Assembly (NCBI RefSeq): GCF_947490405.1
Contig: NZ_CANLGU010000005.1
Span: 1-64,000, forward strand
Direction: 5' to 3'
DNA from: an uncultured Algibacter sp.
GTDB lineage: Bacteria > Bacteroidota > Bacteroidia > Flavobacteriales > Flavobacteriaceae
DNA length: 64,000 nucleotides
Part shown: in pieces, positions 51,601 to 61,435 of the stretch
Numbering within the stretch: the first letter of the stretch is position 1
Layout of the letters: every line of letters starts with the position of its first letter
Made by a program: the position numbers and the translations under genes
Notes under the pieces: model-generated
The model's input: only the letters and a program-made list of their open reading frames with translations
The model's database searches: none
What the model was told of the DNA's origin: nothing

Positions 51601-53585
51601 ATAATATCTATCAAAATACCACTAGTCCACAAACCATTCATGTAAGAGTTGAAAATATTACAGATCCTAGTTGTTTTGCTACAGATTCATTCATTTTACA
51701 AGTATCTCCCGATCCAGTTTATAACCCAATAGTAGATTATTTAATTTGTGATGATGCCAGTAACGATGGTTTTAATGAATTTAATTTAGATGAAAAAGCA
51801 GCTGAAATAAGTGCTGGCTCCCCAGATATGTTAAATATATCGTTCCACTTATCGCCTACTGAAGCAGAAACAAACGCAAACCCTCTATCTTCCAGCTATA
51901 CAAATACTTCTAACCCGCAAAGTATTTATGTAAGAATTGAAAGTGATGATTCCCTATGTTTTGTTGTAGAAGAGTTAGGTATAAACATTATTGCTCCTCC
52001 GCAAGTTAGTTTCGGAACTCCAAGTATTACAAATTGTGATACAGATTACGATGGCATTACTGATTTTGATTTAACTGCTTATAATATTGATACAGTTGAT
52101 AGTGAATTTGAAATTTTAGATCGTGTGAAAAGTAATTTAGTTTTAAACTATTTTGATAATTTGACAGACATAAATCCAAATGATGGTTTAGATAATACTA
52201 ATGAAATTCCAAACCCTACTAACTTCAATTCAGATGCTAAAATTATATATATTAAAATCTCAAATACAATAACTGGATGTTTTACTGTTGTTCCTTTAGA
52301 ACTATTAGTTAACTTACCTCCTGCTACAAATGCTATTGGTAGCATACAAATTTGTGATAATGACACTAATTTTTACGATTTATCCGAGGTGAGTAGTAAT
52401 ATTGTTGATGACTCTTCTGTAGTGAATATTTCTTACCATGGAACGCAAGCTGATGCTGAAAATAATACTACTCCTTTAAATACGATGTATAACTACTCAA
52501 CTAATAATGATGTAATATTTGCTCGTATTTCAGATACATCAACTGGTTGCTTTGTTACACCTTCTTTCACCCTTCAAATCAACGAGAATCCAATTGCTAA
52601 TACACCTCCAGACTTGGTAGATTGTGATAATGACTATGATGGTATACAAATCTTTGATTTAACAGATAACAATAGTATTATTCTCGGAGGGTTAACCCCA
52701 TCTGATTATTCAATAACATTTTATGAAAATGCAGAAAATGCAGAAAATGAAATAGATCCTTTACCAAACATATATTCTGCTGCAAACGGTGATAGTATAT
52801 TTGTTAGACTTGAAAATAATAATACTAGTTGTTTCAATACTACTCAATTTAATATCCGTGTAAACCCATTACCCATAGTTCCTATAAATGAAATTGTACC
52901 ACTTTGTAACAACGAGCCAGTTTTAATAAGTGCGGAAACAGGAGTAGCTGGAGATACGTACTTATGGTCTACAAATGAAACCACAAGTGAAATTATTGTA
53001 GATCCAAACAACATAGGGAACTATTCTATAACCGTAACTAGACCAAACCTCATTGGTAATGATTGTTCTTACACTCATGTTTTTGAAGTTATACAATCTG
53101 ATGAAGCAGAAATTATTGTAACACCCACTGTCGATTTTACTGATCCAAATAGAATTACCGTCGAAATTGATAATTCTAGGATAGGAAACTATATATTCAT
53201 TCTTGATGATGAAGAGCCTCAAACGTCAAACATTTTTAATGATGTCGCATTTGGTCCCCATATTGTTACTGTAAGAGATTTAAATGGATGTATGGATGTT
53301 TCAAAAGAAGTATTTGTCTTTGATATTCCTAAATTTGTAACCCCTAACAATGATAACGCTTACGATACATGGCACATTGTTGGTGCTAATCAGTTACCAG
53401 GAACTATTGTTTACATCTACAATCGACATGGCAAATTAATAAAAACACTTCCACACTATTCTGAAGGGTGGGATGGTACTTATAATGGGCAAAACATGCC
53501 CTCAGATGACTATTGGTTTTCTGCAGATATTGTTCAAAATGGAGAATCCTTTAATATCAGAGGTCATTTTGCTCTAAAACGATAA
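48669..53585 (+). CDS. T9SS type B adhesin-like protein with 11 repeats
   Basis: A 1638-aa secreted protein. Signal peptide about 1-21. The N-terminal 265 residues match the choice-of-anchor L domain (LIQDNLVRGCVDISNVS, NGIMLSTGG, EFDFISISNQFQFNYLLAS-EEYFG, GFAFLIREAG). An Ig-like unit follows (about 270-345), then eleven tandem ~96-residue repeats (about 350-1407). Each repeat has a CD-x-D-x-DG turn, an FDLT-type strand, NPQTIYVRVE near the middle and a GC-x-F end; the acidic turn may bind calcium. The type B C-terminal domain has FVTPNNDNAYDTW. Probably a long stalk that displays the head on the cell surface. Confidence 0.92.
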   Translation: MRYIYFILFILLFHSNHSFSQQISVNDNVGLQSLIQDNLVRGCVDISNVSSSVNGTASGLSSYAYFERSGSNFPFENGIMLSTGGAISGGNSAITPTLSEGSTNWGTDPDLEAALNITNTVNATSIEFDFISISNQFQFNYLLASEEYFGINPCQFSDGFAFLIREAGSTDPYQNIAIIPGTSTPVNTSTIHNVNANSINCFPQNEEYFAGYNVGDTNYNGRTTVLTASGNIQPNVTYHIKLVIADQTDGTFDSAVFIEGDSFRILDLGDDISTCASSVTLNADLQNPLASYAWYRNGNLITGAIGETYTAVQDGIYRVDVGVPVNGATCLETDEIEVVLNTEEPMDPISDFELCDDSSSDGIEIFDLTTKNAEVIANVPFTNYTFSYHLSDSDARLNINSINTPIPNTGNPQTIFVRVQDSDSNCFSFSTFNIIVNTLPNIVNPTPLQVCDGDDNPDGFAIIDLTQKNDEITSGQTNLLVTYHYNPLDANSGNNPIPTPYINTNTPNEQVYVRVVDTNTGCLRTSTLDVEIIISPIVNRDTQYLDACDRDLDGDASFDLTQVIADILNGLTGVSTTFHSTFDDANMNINVIADETNYQYTNAILEPGSATLYMRVEDDTTGCATIVPFEVHTNLLLTGTDTGDFALCDTNDITNDTLNFDLNTVETFIANDLPDSITVSFFETEDDRDNNINPIDKSSAYAATSPQVLYVRIEGGGCIENTEITLLVNPILLFGNVTIPYCDDDNDGLASIDLQSLDDTITAGNTNFSVTYFPTNTDAQSNNTANQLPPFYNNTNPIETLYARIENIDSRCSTVNPFQIEILVAPAATQPSNEIICDNDQDGFSIINLEDKIDEAVANRTGLNIDVFISFDDADNNVNPIPVTDRNSYNSNTQTIFIRVEDALSGTGCYTITSFEAIVNTLPIFPNPINNFQICEDDGDSFADFLLVDKDTEILNGQTGKEVYYFEDAAFTIPIDKNNIYQNTTSPQTIHVRVENITDPSCFATDSFILQVSPDPVYNPIVDYLICDDASNDGFNEFNLDEKAAEISAGSPDMLNISFHLSPTEAETNANPLSSSYTNTSNPQSIYVRIESDDSLCFVVEELGINIIAPPQVSFGTPSITNCDTDYDGITDFDLTAYNIDTVDSEFEILDRVKSNLVLNYFDNLTDINPNDGLDNTNEIPNPTNFNSDAKIIYIKISNTITGCFTVVPLELLVNLPPATNAIGSIQICDNDTNFYDLSEVSSNIVDDSSVVNISYHGTQADAENNTTPLNTMYNYSTNNDVIFARISDTSTGCFVTPSFTLQINENPIANTPPDLVDCDNDYDGIQIFDLTDNNSIILGGLTPSDYSITFYENAENAENEIDPLPNIYSAANGDSIFVRLENNNTSCFNTTQFNIRVNPLPIVPINEIVPLCNNEPVLISAETGVAGDTYLWSTNETTSEIIVDPNNIGNYSITVTRPNLIGNDCSYTHVFEVIQSDEAEIIVTPTVDFTDPNRITVEIDNSRIGNYIFILDDEEPQTSNIFNDVAFGPHIVTVRDLNGCMDVSKEVFVFDIPKFVTPNNDNAYDTWHIVGANQLPGTIVYIYNRHGKLIKTLPHYSEGWDGTYNGQNMPSDDYWFSADIVQNGESFNIRGHFALKR

Positions 53586-53733
53586 AACGATATTTTACAT
53601 GTTTTTTTAATCTTTTTATCTAAAAGAATTAAACCTTCATACTTTTTTTCTGTCTAAATAAATTAAATACTATACTTTAGTATTCTGTACTATTCAGAAC
53701 CAAAATATTTAATAGCAATTATAAAGTCTGCAA

Positions 53734-56700
53734 ATGTATATTACCCAGTATATTAAAAGTTTTCTTTTTTTAATAATATTATTAATAACTATCAAGGGTT
53801 TTTCTCAACTAAGCAAAACACACTATATACCACCTTTAACTTTTGCTGATGCAAGTAGTTCTAGTCCTCAAGATCAATATATTTATTTGTCTACTCCAAG
53901 AACTTCAGATGTACCCTACACAATAAAACCTATAGGACAACCAGAAGCAAATTACATTACTGGTGTTGTAAGCAATAACAATCCTGAAGAAATATTTATA
54001 GGAAGTGGTGGTAACACACAACTTTATATCCCATCACCATCTTCAAGTGTTATTTCTAGAAATAAAGGGTATATTATAGAATCAGAAGATGTTATTTACG
54101 TATCTGTTAGAATGAATGCAGGTGGAGGATTTCAAGCTGGTGCACTAGTTAGCAAAGGCATTTCTGCTCCTGACACAATATTCAGAATTGGAAGTTATAC
54201 CAACGAAAACCCACAAGACAACTATCTTAACTTTGTTTCGGTAATGGCAACTGAAGATAATACCCAAGTTAACTTTAGCAATCTCCCAAGTGGTATAGTT
54301 GTACAAAATTATAACGGCCCAATTCCTGTAAACGTAACATTAAATGAGGGCGAGAGTTATACTTTAGCAATAAATAGTAACGACACACCTTTAAATAGAG
54401 ATGGTTTAATTGGTTGTCTGGTAAATTCAGATAAACCAGTAGTAGTAAATTGTGGTTCTGCAAATGGTAGCTTTAGTGATGGTAATGCTAGAGATTATGG
54501 TATAGACCAAATTGTTGGATTGAGTAAAATTGGTACAGAGTATATTTTTGTAAGGGGTGATGGTAATAATGATTGGGAAAATGTTTTATTAGTAGCGCAT
54601 ACCAATAATACTTCAATTAGAGTTAATGGTAATGCTACAGGTATTTCCATAAACGCTGGAGAGTATTTTGTCATAGAAGGTAATAATTACAGTGGTAACG
54701 GTAATATGTATGTTGAAACCTCTCAACCTGTTTTTGCGTATCAAGGTGTTGGTGGTTTAGGTGACAGTGGCAACCCTTCTGAAGCTAACCAAGGTATGTT
54801 TTTTGTACCGCCACTAAGTTGTGAAACACGCGGTAATTTAGATAACATTGCTAATATAAATAATATAGGCCCTTCTGCATACGAAGGCGGTATTACTATC
54901 GTCACAAAAACCACTGCTAATGTAACAGTAACATCATCTACTACTGGTAATATAAATTTAGGAGCTCCAAATCTTGTTACTGGAAATATTAATTACATCA
55001 CTTATAAAATAAAAGGCATCAATGGCAATATAACAGTTGAAAGTAATGACGAATTGTATTGTGCTTACTTTAATTATACAGGCGCAGCTACTTCAGGTAG
55101 CTTTTATTCTGGATTCCCTTCTCCACCTGAAATAAATTTTGATGCTGAATTTATCACATTAGGTAACTGTATACCTAATGTAACATTAGAAGCTGCTAAC
55201 CCGCAAGTTTTTGATAGCTTTAGATGGCAATCTGATGAAGGGTTTGGATTTCAAGACATTCCAGGACAAACACAATTTAATTTTAAACCAACAACCCCAT
55301 CTACATATAGACTTGTTGGTATAATTACATGTACTGGAGAAGAATTAATATCTACTGAAATCCCTGTAAGTATTTGTCCAGATGATAGAGACAACGACGG
55401 TATTATAGATAATATAGATATCGATAATGATAACGATGGCATCTTAAATTGTACTGAATCTCAAGGGGATGTTATTTTAGATTTATCTGATACGCGTCCA
55501 CCAATATTAAGATTTCAAGATGGCAGTTCAAATACAACTATTTCTACAAATACAACTACTATAAACCGTACAGAACCAAATAATAGCATATTAAGGCTTA
55601 CAGGAACAGGTACTATAATAAGCGAAATAGACCAAGCTAATAATGCTGATAATAACTATACCATTGAATTTGCAGAAGCTGTTAACGTAAAATTCTCTGA
55701 AGATATTGGTACCACACACACAAATGTTGATGGTGAATTTTTTATAGCTAGTATTCTACCTTTAAATAAAAACATCACACTTTTAGACCCGGATAACAGG
55801 CTATTAGTAGACTCGAATTTTGATGGCATTTTTGAAACTGGTGTTACCATATTTTCTGGCTCTGAAATTCGATTTAAATTTAATCCATCACCCAACGGAA
55901 CTACTCCTTATACATTTCTGGCAAACCAAGTAGACGGATTTTCTTTTGATCATGTTGTAGAAAACACAACTGCACCATCAACGTTTAGTGGTAATATTTC
56001 ATTAACATGCTTCACACGAGACACAGATTTTGATGGTATTAAGGATGAATTTGATTTAGATAGTGATAATGATGGTATTCCCGATTTTATTGAAAATACA
56101 GGTATTTTTGTAGCCTTATCGGGAATTGATAACAATGGTGATGGTTTAGACGATATTTACGATGCTTCTGTTATGCCAATTGATACAGATGGCGATACAG
56201 TAGTAGATTTTTACGATTTAGATAGTGATAATGATGGTATTACAGACTTGATAGAAACAGGAGAGTTAGGCTTACTTTCTGATACCGATTTAAATGGTAT
56301 CGTTGATGGTCCAAATTTCGGGAGTAATGGTTGGATAGACGCTGCAGAAACCACCCCAGATAGTAATATGATAGGTTATACCTTAAATGATTTGGATACT
56401 GATGGTGTTTACAGTTACATCGACGAAGATAGTGATGGAGATTCCTGTACAGATGTTATTGAAGCTGGCTTTTCAGATGCAAATATGGATACCTATTTAG
56501 GTGATGCTGCTGTTGTAGTAGACGTAGTTGCCGATGCTACTACAGGGCAAGGTTTAGTTACCAATGCTACCGATGGTTATACAATACCAGATGCAAATTA
56601 TTTAACAGCTGCTCCAATAACCATAACGCTGCAACCTGAAAATTTAACTGCCTGCGAAGCATCTACTGATAGTTTTACAATTGTTTCTTCTGAAGCAGAA

Positions 56701-58905
56701 TTTTTTCAATGGGAAATTAGCACAAATGGAGGCACTACATGGGCCATAATCGTTGATGATGCAACATACTCTGGCTCGCAAACAGATGAATTGGTCATCA
56801 CTAATATTCAATTAACATTCAACAACTATCAATATCGCGTTAAATTAGATCGTGATGGTAACAGTTGTGGTATATTTTCTGATGCGGCACTACTTGAAGT
56901 TAATCCATTACCAATGGCAAATACCCCAAGTATTTATCAACAATGTGATGATGATAGTAATGACGGGCAATCCTTTTTCAATCTAACCTTAGATGAAATT
57001 AAAACAGAAATAAATCCAAATTTTGTAACGGAAAATTTAATATTCACTTATTTTGAAACTGAGCCTGAAGCTAATAGTAATACTAACCCTATTGCAACAC
57101 CAGAAGCGTATCAAGATGCTTTAGGATTCACGCCAGAAACAGTGTGGATAAGGGTTGAAGACGCAAATGGTTGTCACAGCGTTATACCTTTAGAATTAGA
57201 GGTAAACCCAAGTAGTGCAGCATTATCAGTTTATAATCCGCAATCCATATTTCAATGTGATGATGGTACAAATAATCGTGACGGAATTTCTACGTTCGAT
57301 TTAAATACGATAAGAAACGACATTGAAACCAACGTTTTTAACACCGTAACGGTTACTGCTCATTTTTACGAAAGTATCATTGATGCTGAGTTAGAAACAA
57401 ATGAAATATTAGATATAGCTAATCATGAAAATAATAATTCTCAAAATATCCAAACGCTTTGGATTAGAGTTAAAAGTAATCTAGGAAACAATTGTTTAGG
57501 GGTAAAAGAATTAACTGATGTATTAAACGTTGAAACACTACCAACAGCAAACCCAGTAACGTTTGATAGCGCCTGCGATAGCGATACCAGTGATAGTGTT
57601 TTAAATTTCCCGTTTGATACCTCTCAACTAGAATCTGATATTTTAAATGGGCAAAATCCATCGGAAGTTAGCATAACTTATTTTACTGAAAACGGAGATC
57701 CGCTATTGTATAATGACGGTACTCAAGTTACAAGTCCAATTGATCCCGTTTTTCTAACCGAAAATCAAAATATTATAGTTAGAGTTACTAATAATAATAC
57801 ACAAGATCCTGATGGTGCATGTTTTGATGAAACCACAATAAATTTTACTGTAGACGAACAACCTGTAATAGCAAACTCTATACCGCAGCAAATTGAATGT
57901 GATGGTAACGCTGGTGATATCGATGATGACGGTTTCTTTCCATTCCCAACCACATCATTTACAACTACTATTTTAGGTTCACAAACAGGGATGGGAATCA
58001 TTTACAACTACAGAGATGAAAATGGAAATAACGTTTCTAGTAACACACTACCCAATCCTTTAAACTCAGGAAATCAAACAATAACAGTGGAGGTTTTTAA
58101 TACTATAAATTCTTCATGTTCTGTAACAACTACTATAGACTTCATTGTAAATCCTTTACCAGAATTTGAAGTTGAAAGCCCAAGAATTGTATGTACATTC
58201 AACCCAACATTTAGTATCGACTTAGAGCCTATAGAATCAAATTCAGGAGAAACTTATACCTACGAATGGAATTTTGAAGGCAGTGTAATTTCCACAAATG
58301 CGGTTTTAGAAAATGTATCTGCACCAGGAACTTATACCATAACACTAACTAAAACTGACGGCACAGGATGTTCAAGAACCAGGGATATTGCTGTGAATTC
58401 ATCGGAAGCTGCAAATATTACTTTAGAAGATATTACCATTAACGATATTTCTCAAAACAATACGGTAAGCATAGATACCGCAAATATAGGCCGTGGTACC
58501 TACGAATATGCGCTAGTCGAAGAAGGTTCTAATTTTATAGATTACCAAACTGAACCTATATTTACAAATGTTAGAGCTGGATTCTACACCCTATTTATTA
58601 GAGAAGAAATTTGTGGTGAAATAGAAATACCATTTTCAGTAATTGGTAGCAGAAGATTTTTTACACCTAATGGAGATGGTGTAAACGATTTTTGGCAAAT
58701 ACAAGGTATAAGTAACAATATACAGCCCAATAGTCTCATCTATATTTTTGATAGGTATGGCAAACTCCTAAAACAACTCTCACCAAGCTCTAGAGGTTGG
58801 GACGGTACGTTTAATGGGCAACTTATGCCAACCGAAGACTATTGGTTTAAAGTAAATCTACAAGATGGCAGAACATTTATGGGGCATTTTACATTAAAAC
58901 GATAA
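53734..58905 (+). CDS. T9SS type B protein with IgGFc-binding-like head
   Basis: A 1723-aa secreted protein, the largest here. Signal peptide about 1-24 (FLFLIILLITIKGFSQ). Residues about 40-480 resemble the IgGFc-binding N-terminal domain (DQYIYLSTPRTSDVPYTI, YVSVRMNAGGGFQAGALVSKG, DKPVVVNCGSANGSFSDG, PVFAYQGVGGLGDSG). Acidic thrombospondin type 3 turns follow (DNDGIIDNIDIDNDNDGI near 550; LDSDNDGIPDFI near 770), then an Ig-like unit and four CD-x-DG repeats. The type B domain has RRFFTPNGDGVNDFW at the end. The name 'IgG binding' comes from mammals; here adhesion is the likely theme. uvrB starts 26 bases later. Confidence 0.9.
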   Translation: MYITQYIKSFLFLIILLITIKGFSQLSKTHYIPPLTFADASSSSPQDQYIYLSTPRTSDVPYTIKPIGQPEANYITGVVSNNNPEEIFIGSGGNTQLYIPSPSSSVISRNKGYIIESEDVIYVSVRMNAGGGFQAGALVSKGISAPDTIFRIGSYTNENPQDNYLNFVSVMATEDNTQVNFSNLPSGIVVQNYNGPIPVNVTLNEGESYTLAINSNDTPLNRDGLIGCLVNSDKPVVVNCGSANGSFSDGNARDYGIDQIVGLSKIGTEYIFVRGDGNNDWENVLLVAHTNNTSIRVNGNATGISINAGEYFVIEGNNYSGNGNMYVETSQPVFAYQGVGGLGDSGNPSEANQGMFFVPPLSCETRGNLDNIANINNIGPSAYEGGITIVTKTTANVTVTSSTTGNINLGAPNLVTGNINYITYKIKGINGNITVESNDELYCAYFNYTGAATSGSFYSGFPSPPEINFDAEFITLGNCIPNVTLEAANPQVFDSFRWQSDEGFGFQDIPGQTQFNFKPTTPSTYRLVGIITCTGEELISTEIPVSICPDDRDNDGIIDNIDIDNDNDGILNCTESQGDVILDLSDTRPPILRFQDGSSNTTISTNTTTINRTEPNNSILRLTGTGTIISEIDQANNADNNYTIEFAEAVNVKFSEDIGTTHTNVDGEFFIASILPLNKNITLLDPDNRLLVDSNFDGIFETGVTIFSGSEIRFKFNPSPNGTTPYTFLANQVDGFSFDHVVENTTAPSTFSGNISLTCFTRDTDFDGIKDEFDLDSDNDGIPDFIENTGIFVALSGIDNNGDGLDDIYDASVMPIDTDGDTVVDFYDLDSDNDGITDLIETGELGLLSDTDLNGIVDGPNFGSNGWIDAAETTPDSNMIGYTLNDLDTDGVYSYIDEDSDGDSCTDVIEAGFSDANMDTYLGDAAVVVDVVADATTGQGLVTNATDGYTIPDANYLTAAPITITLQPENLTACEASTDSFTIVSSEAEFFQWEISTNGGTTWAIIVDDATYSGSQTDELVITNIQLTFNNYQYRVKLDRDGNSCGIFSDAALLEVNPLPMANTPSIYQQCDDDSNDGQSFFNLTLDEIKTEINPNFVTENLIFTYFETEPEANSNTNPIATPEAYQDALGFTPETVWIRVEDANGCHSVIPLELEVNPSSAALSVYNPQSIFQCDDGTNNRDGISTFDLNTIRNDIETNVFNTVTVTAHFYESIIDAELETNEILDIANHENNNSQNIQTLWIRVKSNLGNNCLGVKELTDVLNVETLPTANPVTFDSACDSDTSDSVLNFPFDTSQLESDILNGQNPSEVSITYFTENGDPLLYNDGTQVTSPIDPVFLTENQNIIVRVTNNNTQDPDGACFDETTINFTVDEQPVIANSIPQQIECDGNAGDIDDDGFFPFPTTSFTTTILGSQTGMGIIYNYRDENGNNVSSNTLPNPLNSGNQTITVEVFNTINSSCSVTTTIDFIVNPLPEFEVESPRIVCTFNPTFSIDLEPIESNSGETYTYEWNFEGSVISTNAVLENVSAPGTYTITLTKTDGTGCSRTRDIAVNSSEAANITLEDITINDISQNNTVSIDTANIGRGTYEYALVEEGSNFIDYQTEPIFTNVRAGFYTLFIREEICGEIEIPFSVIGSRRFFTPNGDGVNDFWQIQGISNNIQPNSLIYIFDRYGKLLKQLSPSSRGWDGTFNGQLMPTEDYWFKVNLQDGRTFMGHFTLKR

Positions 58906-58931
58906 CCACATATTTTCCGTAATTTTGCTAA

Positions 58932-60935
58932 ATGAAATTCAAAATTGAATCAGAATTTAGTCCAACTGGAGATCAACCAGAAGCTATCAAACAACTAAAA
59001 AATGGTATTCTTTCTAATGAAAAATATCAAACTCTATTAGGCGTTACAGGTTCTGGAAAAACATTTACGGTAGCTAATGTTATTGAAGAAGTACAACGCC
59101 CCACGCTAGTATTAGCACACAACAAAACGCTTGCAGCACAATTATACTCTGAGTTTAAACAATTTTTCCCTGATAATGCTATAGAATATTTTGTGTCGTA
59201 TTATGACTATTACCAACCTGAAGCCTACATCCCAGTTTCTGGAGTTTATATTGAAAAAGATTTATCTATAAATGAGGAAATTGAAAAAATGCGACTTAGT
59301 ACAACATCTTCATTACTTTCTGGAAGAAGAGATGTATTGGTTGTGGCCTCAGTATCGTGTTTATACGGTATTGGTAACCCTATAGAATTTCAAAAAAATG
59401 TAATTACTTTAGAAAGAGATCAAGTTATCTCTAGAACTAAACTATTGCATCAATTAGTACAAAGTTTATATTCTAGAACCGAAGCCGATTTTAAACATGG
59501 TAATTTTAGAATAAAGGGCGATACCGTGGATATTTTTCCTAGTTATGCGGATGATGCATTTCGCATTCATTTTTTTGGTGATGAAATTGAAGATATTGAG
59601 TCTTTTGATATTCAAACCAATCAAGTTGTAGAAAAATACGACCGCCTAAATATATATCCTGCCAATATGTTTGTAACGTCTCCTGAAGTTTTACAAGGTG
59701 CCATAAAAAACATTCAAGACGATTTAGTAAAACAACACGATTATTTTAAAGATATTGGAAAGCATTTAGAAGCAAAACGCTTAAAAGAACGTACTGAGTT
59801 TGATTTAGAGATGATTAGAGAATTAGGTTACTGTTCTGGTATTGAAAATTATTCACGCTATTTAGATGGCAGATTACCAGGTACAAGGCCTTTCTGTTTG
59901 TTAGATTATTTTCCTGACGATTATTTGATGGTGGTTGATGAAAGCCATGTTACTATATCCCAAGTACATGCCATGTATGGTGGTGATAGAAGTAGAAAGG
60001 AAAACTTGGTAGAATATGGATTTAGATTACCTGCGGCAATGGACAACCGTCCTTTAAAGTTTGAAGAATTTGAAGCGTTGCAAAACCAAGTGATTTATGT
60101 AAGTGCCACACCTGCTGATTATGAGTTACAGAAAACAGATGGTGTTTATGTAGAGCAAGTTATTCGCCCTACGGGTTTGCTAGACCCAATTATTGAAGTG
60201 CGCCCAAGTTTAAATCAAATTGATGATTTAATTGAAGAAATTCAAGTTAGGGTTGAAAAAGACGAACGTACTTTAGTTACAACGCTTACAAAACGTATGG
60301 CAGAAGAATTGACTAAATATTTAGATAGAATTCAAATTAGATGCCGTTACATTCATAGTGATGTTGATACTTTAGAACGTGTAGAAATTATGCAAGATTT
60401 GCGCAAAGGTTTATTTGATGTTTTGGTTGGTGTTAATTTACTTCGTGAAGGTTTAGACTTACCAGAAGTTTCACTTGTTGCCATTCTTGATGCTGACAAA
60501 GAAGGGTTTTTACGTTCTAACCGATCGTTAACACAAACTGTAGGTAGAGCAGCCAGAAACTTAAATGGTAAAGCTATTATGTATGCTGATAAAATAACTA
60601 ACAGTATGCAAAAAACTATTGATGAAACCGAATACAGGCGCGAAAAACAAATAGCTTACAACACCAAACATAAGCTTAAACCTAGAGCCTTAAATAAAAG
60701 TTTGGATAATGCGTTATCGAAAAACTCTGTAAGCACCTATAGTTACGAATTAGAAGCTGCAAAAGCTGCCGAACCAGAAAGTGAGTATTTATCTAAACCA
60801 GAATTAGAAAAGAAAATAAGAGAAAAGCGTAAACTTATGGAGGAAGCGGCAAAAGCTCTCGATTTTATTATAGCCGCTAAACTCCGTGACGAAATAAAAA
60901 GTTATCAAAATAAACTAGAAAAGCTAAAAGTATAA
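58932..60935 (+). CDS. uvrB: UvrABC system protein B
   Basis: Damage-verifying subunit of nucleotide excision repair. The product is 667 aa, normal length. Walker A is GVTGSGKTFTVAN (about 38-50), the beta-hairpin region is YYDYYQPEAYIP, and DEI/DEAD-like VVDESHVTISQ is motif II. Motifs V and VI are GVNLLREGLDLPEVSLV and QTVGRAARN. The C-terminal UVR motif (KLMEEAAKALDFIIAAKLRDE) contacts UvrC. The ATG has no Shine-Dalgarno. The last codons lie within a terminator stem. Confidence 0.97.
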   Translation: MKFKIESEFSPTGDQPEAIKQLKNGILSNEKYQTLLGVTGSGKTFTVANVIEEVQRPTLVLAHNKTLAAQLYSEFKQFFPDNAIEYFVSYYDYYQPEAYIPVSGVYIEKDLSINEEIEKMRLSTTSSLLSGRRDVLVVASVSCLYGIGNPIEFQKNVITLERDQVISRTKLLHQLVQSLYSRTEADFKHGNFRIKGDTVDIFPSYADDAFRIHFFGDEIEDIESFDIQTNQVVEKYDRLNIYPANMFVTSPEVLQGAIKNIQDDLVKQHDYFKDIGKHLEAKRLKERTEFDLEMIRELGYCSGIENYSRYLDGRLPGTRPFCLLDYFPDDYLMVVDESHVTISQVHAMYGGDRSRKENLVEYGFRLPAAMDNRPLKFEEFEALQNQVIYVSATPADYELQKTDGVYVEQVIRPTGLLDPIIEVRPSLNQIDDLIEEIQVRVEKDERTLVTTLTKRMAEELTKYLDRIQIRCRYIHSDVDTLERVEIMQDLRKGLFDVLVGVNLLREGLDLPEVSLVAILDADKEGFLRSNRSLTQTVGRAARNLNGKAIMYADKITNSMQKTIDETEYRREKQIAYNTKHKLKPRALNKSLDNALSKNSVSTYSYELEAAKAAEPESEYLSKPELEKKIREKRKLMEEAAKALDFIIAAKLRDEIKSYQNKLEKLKV

Positions 60936-60949
60936 ACTTTTAGCTTTTC
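60918..60949 (+). terminator. Terminator overlapping the uvrB stop codon
   Basis: A perfect 14-bp stem (60918-60931 with 60936-60949) with a 4-base ATAA loop that contains the first bases of the TAA stop (60933-60935). The T-tract is modest (CTTTTC). The hairpin is formed partly by the last uvrB codons. Confidence 0.75.
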
Positions 60950-61021
60950 GATAATTTACAAAATGTAAATTATAATCAACACTAGATTTTATTTATGTAA
61001 AATCATTTATAGGGATTAGTT

Positions 61022-61435
61022 TTAATTGTATTGCGTCTTGAAGATGTCTATCAATACATCTGGAGGTACAATTTTATTTGGAAAACTTTCCATTAAATAT
61101 AACACCTTCGTTATGGATTCATGGCTTAACCCCATTCTCAATCCAAAATTGTATAATTTTATTACACCAGTTGAATTATTATCTTCATTATGCTCCTGCT
61201 CAATATTCATTAATAATACTAATCTATGAAACTGAACAATTCGTTCGCTATGAGATTTTAAATGAGTATAAGAAACAGGATTTTCAAGTAAATACTCAAA
61301 ATCTTCACGAGAAATATCTAATTGCTTCGCAACACCCAATAAAAAATTAAACTCTATACGTTTAATATCCTTATCGTATTTAGCAAAAGCAATCATTTCA
61401 GATAATAGGCTTAATTTTTCTACTCTATTTATCAT
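61022..61435 (-). CDS. TerB-like protein
   Basis: A 137-aa all-helical cytoplasmic protein resembling the TerB (tellurite-resistance) / DnaJ-associated fold. Features are the opening helix VEKLSLLSEMIAFAKYD, an acidic-to-hydrophobic helix pair IKRIEFNFLLGVAKQLDIS, and a second half with QFHRLVLLMNIEQEHNE. TerB proteins have a metal-binding acidic patch; here EMIAFAKYD and KRIEFNF could provide it. The role in flavobacteria is unknown. It faces uvrB. Confidence 0.75.
   Translation of the reverse strand: MINRVEKLSLLSEMIAFAKYDKDIKRIEFNFLLGVAKQLDISREDFEYLLENPVSYTHLKSHSERIVQFHRLVLLMNIEQEHNEDNNSTGVIKLYNFGLRMGLSHESITKVLYLMESFPNKIVPPDVLIDIFKTQYN

Noticed and set aside
43303-58905. Repetitive coding DNA might be mistaken for CRISPR or satellite repeats.
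   Set aside because: The repeats are protein-level, about 95 residues long and diverged at the DNA level, without direct-repeat/spacer structure.
53734-58905. Taking the IgGFc-binding similarity as evidence for antibody binding.
   Set aside because: The domain is common in environmental Bacteroidota with no mammalian host; only a general adhesive role is reasonable.
61022-61435. The TerB-like protein contains PVSYTHL, like peptides produced by translated sequencing-adapter contamination.
   Set aside because: The underlying DNA differs from the adapter at several bases and the reading frame continues on both sides as a normal helical protein, so this looks like coincidence.
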